The notes beneath the pieces were generated by a model. The model had not been told where the DNA came from, did not search any database, and saw only the letters and a list, made by a program, of their open reading frames with translations. Shown piece by piece: positions 28,908 through 36,575 of a stretch of 45,855 nucleotides of DNA. Position 1 is the stretch's first letter. The number at the start of each line of letters is the position of its first letter. The stretch comes from Pseudomonas lopnurensis. Its GTDB lineage: Bacteria; Pseudomonadota; Gammaproteobacteria; Pseudomonadales; Pseudomonadaceae. The stretch is from assembly GCF_015070855.1 (NCBI RefSeq), contig NZ_JADDIX010000039.1, forward strand, positions 23,749-69,603, read 5' to 3'. The position numbers were made by a program, and so were the translations under genes.

Positions 28908-29242
28908 GACGGCACCTCTTGTTTCATCTTGTTGTTTTTGTCGCCTTCGCCATTTCGGCGAAGGCATTCGATGCTCAGATCGGATTGCGGAAATACCTGG
29001 CATGCCAGCGCCAGGCCCTGGCTCGCCAACTCGGGCGGCACGTGATGGCAGCTCATGCGACCGCGGCGGTAATCGCCGCCCAACACCCGCACCTTGCACA
29101 GCCCGCAACCGCCGCCACGGCAGCCCACCGGCACGCAACGCTTGCCCTGGGCCTCCATCGCCTGCAACACCGACTGGCCCTCCGCGCAGCGGAATGACTG
29201 ACCGCTTAGCACTTCGCACACCTCGTAGCCGGCACTGTTCAT
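28904..29242 (-). CDS. dmpQ: Plant-type [2Fe-2S] ferredoxin reactivating catechol 2,3-dioxygenase
   Basis: A 112-residue ferredoxin of the XylT/DmpQ type. It re-reduces the active-site iron of catechol 2,3-dioxygenase after inactivation, mainly by 4-methylcatechol. Cluster ligands are in [16 protein letters not shown] (the CX4CX2C pattern) plus a later Cys in [16 protein letters not shown]. The ATG at 29242 gives the usual [14 protein letters not shown] start; the extension to 29296 lies in dmpP. It sits directly before dmpB and overlaps it, as expected from its role. The C-terminal tail is rich in Asn and Lys and less conserved. Confidence 0.95.
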   Translation of the reverse strand: MNSAGYEVCEVLSGQSFRCAEGQSVLQAMEAQGKRCVPVGCRGGGCGLCKVRVLGGDYRRGRMSCHHVPPELASQGLALACQVFPQSDLSIECLRRNGEGDKNNKMKQEVPS

Positions 29243-29249
29243 GCTCACC

Positions 29250-30311
29250 TCAGATGCGCTTGAACAACGCTGAACGGGTGCTCTCACCGGCACCATCGGC
29301 GGCGGTGAAGAAGCGCTCCATGAAGATGTCCCGCTCGAACAGCCGTCCCTGCATGAGGGTGGTGATGGCTGCGTCGATCATCGGTGGCGGGCCACAGAGA
29401 TAGGCCTTCTGGCCACTGAAACGGCCGTCGAAGTGCGCCTTGGCCGCGTCATGCACGAAGCCCTTGAAGCCCTGCCATTGCGGATCGTCATTGGCCTGAT
29501 TCAGTGCCGGCACGTAGTTGAACTGCGGGTACTGTGCGGCCAGCGTCTCGAACAACTCGCGGTTGTATAGCTCGGCACGGTTGCGGGCGCCCTGGAACAG
29601 GGTGATCTGCCGGGTATCGCCGCGCGCCAGCAGATCGAGGATCATCGACTGCGGGCTGGACAGGCCGGAGCCACCGGCGATGAAGATCAGGTTGCCGGCC
29701 TGGGAGTCGCGGACGAAGAACTGCCCATAGGGGCCGGACAGCTCCACCGAGTTGCCGACCTTCAGTTGCTTATGAATGAAGCCGGTGCCGACCCCGCCTT
29801 CGACCAGGCGAACATGCAGCTCGACTTCATCGGCCTTGCTCGGCGGGTTGGCCAGGGAAAAGGCGCGGGTGCCGTCGATGCCGGGCAGCGACAGGTTGAT
29901 GTACTGCCCGGCCTGGAAGGCCATCGGCCGGTCCAGTTTGATATGCAGGCCCTTGATCGTCGGCGAGAGATCGACCAGGGCGGTGACCGCGCCACGGTAG
30001 TCTTCCACCGGGTGGCCGAGGAAATCCGGGTCGGCCTCGATATCGGCCTCGATCACCATGTCGGACTGGGGCAGGGCGCAACAGGCCAGAATCTTGCGCT
30101 CGTCGCGCTCGATGTCCATCAGGGCGAACGGCGAGGCCGCGCCGATATCCACTTCGCCTTCGAGCACCTGCACCTTGCAGGTGGCGCAGGTGCCGTGGCC
30201 ACAGGCGAACGGCAACCATACGCCCTGGCGCAGCGCGGCCTGCAGGATGGTCTGGCCTTCCTCTACTTCGATCACTTCGCCGGTGGGTTCGATGGTGACG
30301 TTGTATGTCAT
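29250..30311 (-). CDS. dmpP: Phenol hydroxylase reductase component P5
   Basis: A 353-residue iron-sulfur flavoprotein that passes electrons from NADH through FAD and a [2Fe-2S] centre to the DmpLNO oxygenase. The N-terminal ferredoxin domain has CGHGTCATCKV and a following Cys (ILACCALPQ). The FAD domain has RAFSLANPP, and the NAD domain has LIFIAGGSGLSSPQSMILDLL and KAYLCGPPPMIDAA. The start ATG at 30311 yields the typical MTYNVTIEPTGEVIEVEEGQ. The gene follows dmpO after 10 bp and precedes dmpQ by 7 bp. Length is normal and all three domains are intact. Confidence 0.97.
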   Translation of the reverse strand: MTYNVTIEPTGEVIEVEEGQTILQAALRQGVWLPFACGHGTCATCKVQVLEGEVDIGAASPFALMDIERDERKILACCALPQSDMVIEADIEADPDFLGHPVEDYRGAVTALVDLSPTIKGLHIKLDRPMAFQAGQYINLSLPGIDGTRAFSLANPPSKADEVELHVRLVEGGVGTGFIHKQLKVGNSVELSGPYGQFFVRDSQAGNLIFIAGGSGLSSPQSMILDLLARGDTRQITLFQGARNRAELYNRELFETLAAQYPQFNYVPALNQANDDPQWQGFKGFVHDAAKAHFDGRFSGQKAYLCGPPPMIDAAITTLMQGRLFERDIFMERFFTAADGAGESTRSALFKRI

Positions 30312-30321
30312 GGCACACCCC

Positions 30322-30681
30322 TCAGCTGCACGAACCCTGGACGCCATTCAACCCTGGGGTGTTCAGGCGCAGCATGCTTTTGTGGTCGATACCGTTGGCC
30401 TCCAGGCTGGCGGCGTAATCCGGTACGAAGCGCTCGCCGTTGAGGGTCCAGACAGCTTCGTTGAAATCGACCCTGGCGCTGTCCGGGTGGGCCTTTATCG
30501 CATCGCTGAGCAACTGCTCGACGAACGCGGCGAAGGTCATCGCCGGGGCGACGAGGAAAGCAAAGGGCGAGCAGAAGATCAGATGCTTTTCCCAATGGAC
30601 GTAGAGCATCTGCATGCCATTGAAATTGGCTTGCAGGTCGCGAGGCGTGGCGCGGTATTCGCCGATGGCGTTAACAGACAT
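30322..30681 (-). CDS. dmpO: Phenol hydroxylase component P4 (oxygenase gamma subunit)
   Basis: A 119-residue subunit of the (alpha-beta-gamma)2 phenol hydroxylase. Typical text: MSVNAIGEYRATPRDLQANFNGMQMLYVHWEKHLIFCSPFAF-like beginning and LRLNTPGLNGVQGSCS ending. The CF600 P4 protein has the same size. The start ATG at 30681 follows a 69-bp gap from dmpN that contains a perfect 12-bp hairpin. Its exact role is structural; a contribution to iron acquisition has been suggested for this subunit. Confidence 0.95.
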   Translation of the reverse strand: MSVNAIGEYRATPRDLQANFNGMQMLYVHWEKHLIFCSPFAFLVAPAMTFAAFVEQLLSDAIKAHPDSARVDFNEAVWTLNGERFVPDYAASLEANGIDHKSMLRLNTPGLNGVQGSCS

Positions 30682-30712
30682 GAACTGACCCTCTTGTTCT
30701 TGGAATAGGGGC

Positions 30713-30739
30713 GGTCGGGGTGGCGGCGCCACCCCGACC
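30713..30739. repeat. Perfect 12-bp intercistronic hairpin between dmpN and dmpO
   Basis: GGTCGGGGTGGC and its exact complement GCCACCCCGACC are separated by a three-base loop (GGC). The element sits between the dmpN stop and the dmpO start. No T-run follows on the minus strand, so it is more likely an mRNA-stabilising or processing structure than a terminator. Confidence 0.75.
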
Positions 30740-30750
30740 GGGGTGACGCG

Positions 30751-32304
30751 TCAGGCAGCGTCGCGCCTGTCCCCGGTGCCGGCGGGGGCTTGCGGCGTGG
30801 CGAGTTTCTTCCAGGCCAGCCAGCGCAGGTATTCGGGCGAGCCGACGTACTCGAGGTTGTCCTGGCCGTTTTTCAGGTGGTAGTACTTCTCCACCACGGT
30901 TTGCACGTCCCCCCCGCCGCAGTTGCCCTGGTAGATCTGGTGCACCGGTAGCCAGGCCTGGATGTATTTCTCCGGCTCGTTCTGGAAGATGTCGCAGCAG
31001 CCATCCGAGCAGAAGTGATAACGCTCGCCTTCATGCACGATCTGCCGGTGGCTGAGCTGGGTCGGGTCGTCCGGCTCGGTGAACAGGGCCGGAACCTGGC
31101 ACACCTGGCACAGCTGCGGCAGGATGGAGTTGTAGAAGCGCTGGCCGTTGGCATGCTGCTCTTGCCAATGGTCGAAACGTGGGCGGTAGTATTTGTCGAA
31201 GGTGTCCGGGTATTTTTCCGCCAGCCATTGCTGCTCGTCTTCGCTGGGAATCCAGGTGTGGAAGTTGGTGGCGTGGCTGTACTGGTAGAAGGTCGCCCAG
31301 ATCTGGTGGGTGATGTGCTGCTTGCCGATATTGGCCTGCTCCTGGTACTTCGGCGGACGGATGCCATAGCGCTCCAGGTCCTTGAACAGCGCGCCGCCGT
31401 TCTGCTCGTAGTAGACCTCCCAGGCTTCGGCCCAGGACATCACTTTGTTCGGCAGCATGTAGTCCATCATCATGCCGACCAGGCTGAGCAGGCGGTAACC
31501 ACGCCAGAACCACTTGTCGATCCAGCGCTGGATGATCGGCACGTTGTCCTCGTGCTGCTCGAGCATGAACTTGATCACTTCCAGGCCGAGGGTCATATGT
31601 CGCGCTTCGTCCGACTGCGCCGAAAAGCCGAAGGTGACCGTGGCCATGTCGCCGTTGTAGGCAGCGCCGGACATGAACGGCACGAACAGCAGGTTGGTCA
31701 GCACGTACTCGAAGGAGAACGAGATGGCGGTGAGGAACTCGAACGGCCCCGCCGAGCGCGCGTCATCGAAGAACGACTTGGGCACCGAGAGGAACCACAC
31801 CCGGTCGTGCATGTGGGCGAAATCATGCAGGCCGTTGAAGTGCTTGTTGTAGTGACTCATCGCATGGATCTGCGTCTGCACGTGACGCAGTTCGTCGATT
31901 GCCTGCATCTGACAGGCGACCCGTGCTCCGGCGCCGCTGAACTGCCGGCCAGCCCGCGAGTAGCCCTGGAAGGCGCCGTATTCCAGCGGTGACACACCGG
32001 TGAGGAACAGTTTCAAGGCGTTGACGTAGCGTGCATCTGAGATGTTCTGATGGCCATTGTTCTGGGCAAAGGCGTCGAAGATCGCGTAGAGCTTCTTCTC
32101 CTTTTCGGCCTGGTACTTCCAGTAGGCATCCATGGTCAGGCGGAACGGATCTTCCCACTTGTCCCAGTCCGTGATCTTGATGCCCTCGAAGTCCTCGTGA
32201 GGGAAGATGTCGGCTTTCTTCTGGTAGCTCGGCTCCCAGGCCATGTCACGGGTCAGATAGCGGTACTTGTCTTTCAGGCCAAGCTTTTTCTTCTGCATTG
32301 TCAT
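30751..32304 (-). CDS. dmpN: Phenol hydroxylase component P3 (oxygenase alpha subunit, diiron)
   Basis: A 517-residue catalytic subunit of the multicomponent phenol hydroxylase, which ortho-hydroxylates phenol and cresols to catechols. The diiron centre ligands are seen: Glu108 (SPLEYGAFQ), the Glu138-x-x-His141 pair in AIDELRHVQTQ, Glu199 (SFSFEYVLT) and the Glu233-x-x-His236 pair in SDEARHMTLG. The C-terminal part carries a YHS-type metal segment with CQVCQVP and HFCSDGCCDIFQNEPEKY. The start ATG at 32304 has AGGAGG seven bases upstream. Length and order fit DmpN. Confidence 0.98.
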   Translation of the reverse strand: MTMQKKKLGLKDKYRYLTRDMAWEPSYQKKADIFPHEDFEGIKITDWDKWEDPFRLTMDAYWKYQAEKEKKLYAIFDAFAQNNGHQNISDARYVNALKLFLTGVSPLEYGAFQGYSRAGRQFSGAGARVACQMQAIDELRHVQTQIHAMSHYNKHFNGLHDFAHMHDRVWFLSVPKSFFDDARSAGPFEFLTAISFSFEYVLTNLLFVPFMSGAAYNGDMATVTFGFSAQSDEARHMTLGLEVIKFMLEQHEDNVPIIQRWIDKWFWRGYRLLSLVGMMMDYMLPNKVMSWAEAWEVYYEQNGGALFKDLERYGIRPPKYQEQANIGKQHITHQIWATFYQYSHATNFHTWIPSEDEQQWLAEKYPDTFDKYYRPRFDHWQEQHANGQRFYNSILPQLCQVCQVPALFTEPDDPTQLSHRQIVHEGERYHFCSDGCCDIFQNEPEKYIQAWLPVHQIYQGNCGGGDVQTVVEKYYHLKNGQDNLEYVGSPEYLRWLAWKKLATPQAPAGTGDRRDAA

Positions 32305-32314
32305 GGTCTGCCTC

Positions 32315-32587
32315 CTAGTTCTTCCACTCGAGGACGAAGCTGTCGTCGTCTTCTGTCACGTTGCCGCCGATGCTGATTACGTCGATCAGCATCTCCTGGA
32401 CGTCCCACTCGCGGCCGATCTTTTCCTCCACCGTCTCGCGGCGGATTTCCAGGCGCTTCTCGGCCTGGATGCGGATCATCGCGGGCTGGTACTGGACCTC
32501 GGCACGGGGGTTGTCTTCGGTGATGGCGTCCACCAGGTAGCGGGCGTTGTCGTTGTCCTGGAACACGATGAAAGCGAGCTGTTTCAT
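32315..32587 (-). CDS. dmpM: Phenol hydroxylase component P2 (regulatory/effector protein)
   Basis: A 90-residue cofactor-free activator of the MmoB/DmpM family. It binds the oxygenase and speeds turnover by tuning substrate and oxygen access to the diiron site. The sequence starts MKQLAFIVFQDNDNARYLVDAI and contains the central RIQAEKRLEIRRETVEEKIGREW helix and VQEMLIDVISIGGNV. It has no cysteine, as is typical. It overlaps the dmpL stop by four bases (ATGA) and precedes dmpN by 10 bp, so the three are translationally linked. Confidence 0.97.
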   Translation of the reverse strand: MKQLAFIVFQDNDNARYLVDAITEDNPRAEVQYQPAMIRIQAEKRLEIRRETVEEKIGREWDVQEMLIDVISIGGNVTEDDDSFVLEWKN

Positions 32588-33585
32588 AGCGCTACTCCCG
32601 GGCTGCGCAACCCCGACTTGTGCAGGCGTGCGGCCAGCGCGGTACGCACTTCGTCGAGGGCGTCGCGGCCGGTGGCCACTTCGGCCAGCTGCAGCAAGGC
32701 CTCGTAGGCACGCGGTTCCCATACATCCACCCAGGCCTGAACCTGCGCGCGGTTCTCGTCGCTTTCAGCCAGCACCACCTTGAGCATGGCGTCGACCCAG
32801 CGGGTACTCTCGGCGTACCAATCGCGCATGAATTCGGTCAGCATCGACAAGTTGCCGGCGCCCTCTTCCCCGAGCTGCCGGTCGAGGTGCTGGTACATCA
32901 GCGGGTAGGTCAGGCCGTCGAGCAGCAGGTTCTGCGCCAGCGTCAGCTCGAACCAGTCCTTGATCACCAGGCTGTCTTCGACGTAACGGCGCAGGCCCTG
33001 CCAGATCGGGTCGTCCATCCAGTACGCCTTGGCCTGATCCAGCGCTGCACCACCGCCCTCGCCAAGTAGCAGGCCGATGCGCGACAGGTACTGGCCGATG
33101 CCCAGACGATCCATGGCCTGGTAGATATGCAACTGGGTCATGGTGCCGGCGATGCAGTCGCCGGCAATGCTGCTGTTGTTCATGTTGGCGCCCATCTCGG
33201 CGTGCCGCAGCGGCACCAGGCAACGCAGGATCTTGTGCTGCAACGCCTCGGGCAGCCGGTTCATCAAGCCGCGCTTCTCGCAGAAGCCGTAGGCATGCTC
33301 GGTGGTTTCCTGCATCCGCGCCCGGCTTTGCACATAGGCGCCATAGAAGTACTGGCGCGGGTCGGTGACCGCATGCCAGTCGGTCATGCGGATCGCCGTG
33401 CGGGTGGGATCGTTGAGCTGGCGCTGCGGGTCCCACAGCGGCCGATAATGAAAGTTGGTGGTCGCTTCGATGTCGTAGCTGGCTTCCTGATAACGGCTGG
33501 CCGGCTTGTCGCCGAAACGACGCTGCAAATTGCCGTAGGTATGGCGGAGGGTTTCCGCCGTATTCGTCTTGATCTCTACGCTCAT
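32584..33585 (-). CDS. dmpL: Phenol hydroxylase component P1 (oxygenase beta subunit)
   Basis: A 333-residue beta subunit, a ferritin-like paralogue of the alpha subunit without iron ligands. It scaffolds the hydroxylase dimer. It starts MSVEIKTNTAETLRHTYGNLQRRFGDKPASRYQEASYDIEATTNFHYRPLWDP-like, typical for DmpL. It includes MTDWHAVTDPRQYFYGAYVQSRARMQETTEHAYGF and EMGANMNNSSIAGDCIAGTMTQ. It follows dmpK after 49 bp and overlaps dmpM. Length is as in CF600. Confidence 0.97.
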   Translation of the reverse strand: MSVEIKTNTAETLRHTYGNLQRRFGDKPASRYQEASYDIEATTNFHYRPLWDPQRQLNDPTRTAIRMTDWHAVTDPRQYFYGAYVQSRARMQETTEHAYGFCEKRGLMNRLPEALQHKILRCLVPLRHAEMGANMNNSSIAGDCIAGTMTQLHIYQAMDRLGIGQYLSRIGLLLGEGGGAALDQAKAYWMDDPIWQGLRRYVEDSLVIKDWFELTLAQNLLLDGLTYPLMYQHLDRQLGEEGAGNLSMLTEFMRDWYAESTRWVDAMLKVVLAESDENRAQVQAWVDVWEPRAYEALLQLAEVATGRDALDEVRTALAARLHKSGLRSPGVAL

Positions 33586-33634
33586 TTCAACCGTACCTTC
33601 TTGTTATGTATTCGGCTGTCGCTCGTACTCACTC

Positions 33635-33898
33635 TCAACCGTGCGTCTCGCGTCGGCCGATATCGCCGTAGCGCCATTTGGCCGCGTCCTCATCCACCGC
33701 CCGGCACATTGCCGCGTCCATCTGCACGACGCGCTGGCGCTGGCAGAACGTGGCGAAGGCTGCGCATGGCATCACCAGCTCGACGAACAGCTCCGGATGA
33801 CCAATGGCGAAATCGAACTCGACGAACCTGGCGTCGGGCTCACTGCGCACCCGGACAAAGCGGGGCAGCTGATCGAAGGGAATGTCTGGCTCTGTCAT
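33635..33898 (-). CDS. dmpK: Phenol hydroxylase assembly protein P0
   Basis: An 87-residue protein, first gene of the dmp operon. P0 binds the apo-oxygenase and is needed for productive assembly with iron, but not for turnover. The conserved RFVRVRSEPDARFVEFDFAIGHPELFVELVMPCAAFATFCQRQRVVQM is characteristic. The start ATG at 33898 has an AGGAG motif about nine bases upstream; the longer frame reaches into the promoter. The sigma54 promoter lies about 40-55 bp upstream of the start. Confidence 0.94.
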   Translation of the reverse strand: MTEPDIPFDQLPRFVRVRSEPDARFVEFDFAIGHPELFVELVMPCAAFATFCQRQRVVQMDAAMCRAVDEDAAKWRYGDIGRRETHG

Positions 33899-33937
33899 CG
33901 AAGCTGGCTCCTGGCAGGTTGCGGGCACAGGGGCTAA

Positions 33938-33953
33938 AGCAACGCATATGCCA
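33938..33953 (-). promoter_or_regulatory. Sigma54 (-24/-12) promoter of the dmp operon
   Basis: On the minus strand the sequence is TGGCAT-ATGCG-TTGCT. It has the obligatory GG and GC pairs separated by ten bases, matching TGGCAC-N5-TTGCW. It points to dmpK and predicts transcription starting near 33926, about 28 bp upstream of the dmpK start codon. This corresponds to the Po promoter known from the CF600 system. Confidence 0.88.
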
Positions 33954-34055
33954 AGCCAGGGATACACCTCTTAGATCTTTGTATTTAAAGGATTTTTCGT
34001 CTATGAATGGGGCGGGATGAAGGAGGGGAAGGGAGGCTGGATCTGGTTCTTTTTC

Positions 34056-34095
34056 AGCATTTGATCAAATAAATTTCAATACTTGAGCAAATGCT
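34056..34095. promoter_or_regulatory. Upstream activator site for DmpR
   Basis: Two 13-bp arms, AGCATTTGATCAA (34056-34068) and TTGAGCAAATGCT (34083-34095), are inverted repeats with 12 of 13 positions matching, separated by 14 bp. They lie about 130-170 bp upstream of the predicted start of the dmp transcript, the distance known for DmpR/XylR activator sites, and contain the TTGATCAA-type half-site of that family. DmpR bound here would reach the promoter by looping. Confidence 0.82.
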
Positions 34096-34317
34096 TACAG
34101 CCGCTGCGCAGGGTGTCGCGCAGCACGACCGGGGGACCCGGAAATACATCATATGGTCACCTTTCTTCTGCCGAACAAAGCGAATATGGTTGACTAGCTT
34201 TGCGCCCATGCGGTGAAAAAGCCGCCCGATCCGCTCGTTGAATGTGCGAATTGCACTGTCGTTTCAACGTCGTGTCAGCGGCCCCCTACAACAATAAATC
34301 AGGGGACTTGGAAGCTC

Positions 34318-36009
34318 ATGTCGATCCAATACAAACCTCAACTGCGGTACACGGATTTCAACGACCTCACCAATCTCATCCATTTCCAGAGCACCGAAGG
34401 CAAGATCTGGCTGGGAGAGCAGCGCATGCTGCTGTTGCAGATATCGGCGATGGCCAATTTTCGCCGGGAGATGGTCAATACGCTGGGTACCGAGCGAGCC
34501 AAGGGCTTTTTCCTGCGCATGGGTTACCAGTCCGGGCTGAAGGACGCCGAGCTGGCGCGCAAGCTGCGGCCGAATGCCACCGAATACGAGATGTTCCTCG
34601 CTGGGCCTCAATTGCACTCGCTCAAGGGCATGGTCAAGGTGCGTCCAATCGAGGTGGACATCGACATGGCGAGCGGAAGGTTTTACTGCGAGGTGGAGTG
34701 GATCGACTCCTTCGAAGTGGAAATCTGCCAGACCGAGCTGGGCCTGATGGATCAACCGGCCTGTTGGACGCTCATTGGCTACGCCTGCAGCTACAGCTCG
34801 GCGTTCATGGGGCGCGAGATCATCTTCCAGGAGGTCAGCTGCCGCGGCCGTGGCGACGACAAGTGCCGCATCATCGGCAAGACCGCAGAGGAATGGGGCG
34901 ACACCAGCGCCTTCAAGGTTTATTTCCAGAGCGACCCGATCATCGAGGAGCTCTACGATCTGCAGTCGCAACTGGTTTCTCTACGCACCAACCTCGACAA
35001 GCAGGCAGGCCAGTACTATGGCATCGGTCAGACGCCTGCCTACCAGACCGTGCGCAACATGATGGAGAAGGCTGCGCAGAGTAAGGTTTCGGTGCTATTG
35101 CTCGGCGAAACCGGCGTCGGCAAGGAAGTCATCGCGCGCAGCGTGCATCTGCGCAGCAAGCGCGCCGCCGAGCCCTTCGTCGCGGTGAACTGCGCGGCGA
35201 TCCCGCCCGATCTGATCGAATCGGAACTGTTTGGCGTTGAAAAAGGCGCGTTTACCGGCGCCACCCAGTCGCGCATGGGCCGCTTCGAGCGGGCCGACAA
35301 AGGCACCATCTTCCTCGACGAAGTGGTCGAACTCAGCCCGCGCGCCCAGGCCAGCCTGCTGCGCGTCCTGCAGGAAGGCGAGCTGGAGCGGGTGGGGGAC
35401 AACCGTACGCGCACGATCGACGTACGGGTCATCGCGGCGACTCACGAAGATCTGGCCGAGGCGGTCAAGGCCGGACGTTTTCGCGCCGACCTGTACTACC
35501 GGCTGAATGTCTTTCCGGTAGCGATCCCCGCGCTTCGTGAACGTCGCGAGGACATCCCGCTACTGGCGGAACATTTCATCCAGCGCTTTCACGAGGAATA
35601 CGGCAAGATAACCCTCGGCCTGTCGGACCGCGCGCTCGAGGCCTGCCTGCATTACAGCTGGCCGGGCAACATCCGTGAGCTCGAAAACATCATCGAGCGC
35701 GGCATCATCCTTACCGATCCGAACGAAAGTATCAGCGTACCCGCCCTGTTTACCCGACCGCCCCAGGAGCACTCGATCGATAGCGCACGGGTATCGTCGG
35801 ACGGAGTATTGGTTTCACCGAGCAGTGGTCGCGGCAACTGGGTAAGTCAATTGCTAAGCAGCGGCCTGAGCCTTGACGAAATCGAGCAGAGTTTGATGCA
35901 GGAAGCCATGCGGCAGGCCAACGGAAATGTCTCGGGCGCCGCGCGTCTGCTCGGTCTCAGTCGCCCGGCACTGGCCTATCGGCTGAGGAAAACCGGCGTC
36001 GAGAGCTGA
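34318..36009 (+). CDS. dmpR: DmpR, phenol-responsive sigma54 activator
   Basis: A 563-residue bacterial enhancer-binding protein, exactly the DmpR length when started at the ATG at 34318. The N-terminal aromatic-sensing domain (XylR_N and V4R, residues about 1-200) contains [30 protein letters not shown] and, by comparison with MopR, probable zinc ligands Cys149, Glu172, Cys175 and Cys183. A linker follows, then the AAA+ domain with Walker A GETGVGKE (about 263-270), GAFTGA (310-315, contacts sigma54) and Walker B IFLDEV. A Fis-type helix-turn-helix at the end ([22 protein letters not shown]) binds the activator site. It is divergent from the dmp operon and senses phenol and simple methylphenols in the known homologue. 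Confidence 0.97.
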   Translation: MSIQYKPQLRYTDFNDLTNLIHFQSTEGKIWLGEQRMLLLQISAMANFRREMVNTLGTERAKGFFLRMGYQSGLKDAELARKLRPNATEYEMFLAGPQLHSLKGMVKVRPIEVDIDMASGRFYCEVEWIDSFEVEICQTELGLMDQPACWTLIGYACSYSSAFMGREIIFQEVSCRGRGDDKCRIIGKTAEEWGDTSAFKVYFQSDPIIEELYDLQSQLVSLRTNLDKQAGQYYGIGQTPAYQTVRNMMEKAAQSKVSVLLLGETGVGKEVIARSVHLRSKRAAEPFVAVNCAAIPPDLIESELFGVEKGAFTGATQSRMGRFERADKGTIFLDEVVELSPRAQASLLRVLQEGELERVGDNRTRTIDVRVIAATHEDLAEAVKAGRFRADLYYRLNVFPVAIPALRERREDIPLLAEHFIQRFHEEYGKITLGLSDRALEACLHYSWPGNIRELENIIERGIILTDPNESISVPALFTRPPQEHSIDSARVSSDGVLVSPSSGRGNWVSQLLSSGLSLDEIEQSLMQEAMRQANGNVSGAARLLGLSRPALAYRLRKTGVES

Positions 36010-36509
36010 GCGGTCAGGGCTGGCCAGGTGCTTCCCTTCAGCTCGGGGGTTTCGGAGGGTAGGTGAGTTCTGGCGAAAAGAGGCTGCGGCCTTCGAAATT
36101 TTTTCTGCGCCTGTGTGCATTGCCGTGCAGCAAGATCTTATCTTCCTTTGCTTGTTGTTCATTAGTGTTTGTCATAGGCATCTCGCCCTTGTTACCACGA
36201 CGGACTCCACAGGTGCCGCTCTGGATCGATCCGAACCGGCGGATAACTCGCTGCAGCTCCGGAAATAGTGTCGATGGCCCCCCCGTGTCGTTCGTTGAGG
36301 AGGGCACTGTTCGGCCACGTTCGCGTTGCAGGATGCCTTACCGCAAACGGCATTTCACCAAATGAGCAACCCCTCGTCGGTTTTGACTATTTGCTGAACC
36401 CCGCTTCGAAGAAGTATGGCTGCTGGACGGTCACGGAGTGCACGTACTCATATAAGAATTCCAACTAAATCATTGGGTTAAGATCAAGCCTCGGCCGGAT
36501 ATCGAGGAC
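36010..36509. other. Gene-poor region downstream of dmpR
   Basis: About 500 bp with lower GC than the flanks and no well-supported gene. A short minus-strand frame at 36038-36181 is listed separately. Near 36349-36395 lie sequences partly resembling the dmp activator site: (G)GCATTTCACCAAATGAG and TTGACTATTTGCT. No terminator for dmpR was found. The rest shows nothing I can name; its base composition suggests remnant or acquired DNA at the junction of the dmp cluster and the envelope operon. Confidence 0.5.
36038..36181 (-). CDS. Possible small hypothetical protein (47 aa)
   Basis: A short frame opposite to dmpR, beginning MPMTNTNEQQAKEDKILL and ending in a proline-rich tail PELTYPPKPPS. It is hydrophilic and basic in the middle (NAHRRRKNF), with a weak purine-rich AAGGGCGAG ahead of the start. 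It has no recognisable domain. It sits in a low-GC patch where chance frames are easier to find, so it may not be real. Confidence 0.2.
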   Translation of the reverse strand: MPMTNTNEQQAKEDKILLHGNAHRRRKNFEGRSLFSPELTYPPKPPS

Positions 36510-36525
36510 TGGCACAGGCGTTGCT
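36510..36525 (+). promoter_or_regulatory. Consensus sigma54 promoter of the envelope operon
   Basis: The sequence TGGCAC-AGGCG-TTGCT matches the sigma54 consensus TGGCAC-N5-TTGCW at every defined position, with GG and GC ten bases apart. The predicted start of transcription is near 36537, about 39 bases before the ATG of the first gene. It shares the GCG-TTGCT half with the dmp operon promoter. A sigma54 promoter needs an enhancer-binding activator; dmpR is the nearest such gene. Confidence 0.85.
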
Positions 36526-36575
36526 CCAGGGTCATCAACCGCTGCAAGACAATAACAATCGAGTGGTGATCCGTA

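Larger units (their letters stand above)
33899..34317. other. Divergent dmp operon / dmpR control region
   Basis: This 419-bp region separates the two transcription units and holds no gene. It contains the sigma54 promoter for dmpK onwards (33938-33953) and an inverted-repeat activator site (34056-34095). The stretch 33960-34320 is visibly richer in A and T than the surrounding genes, as is usual for a bendable control region. The dmpR promoter must lie between about 34100 and 34300, but I could not choose a -35/-10 pair with confidence. Confidence 0.75.

Noticed and set aside
36063..36365. 100-residue plus-strand frame after dmpR
   Set aside because: No ribosome site, no domain, and a composition typical of chance reading in a low-information region.
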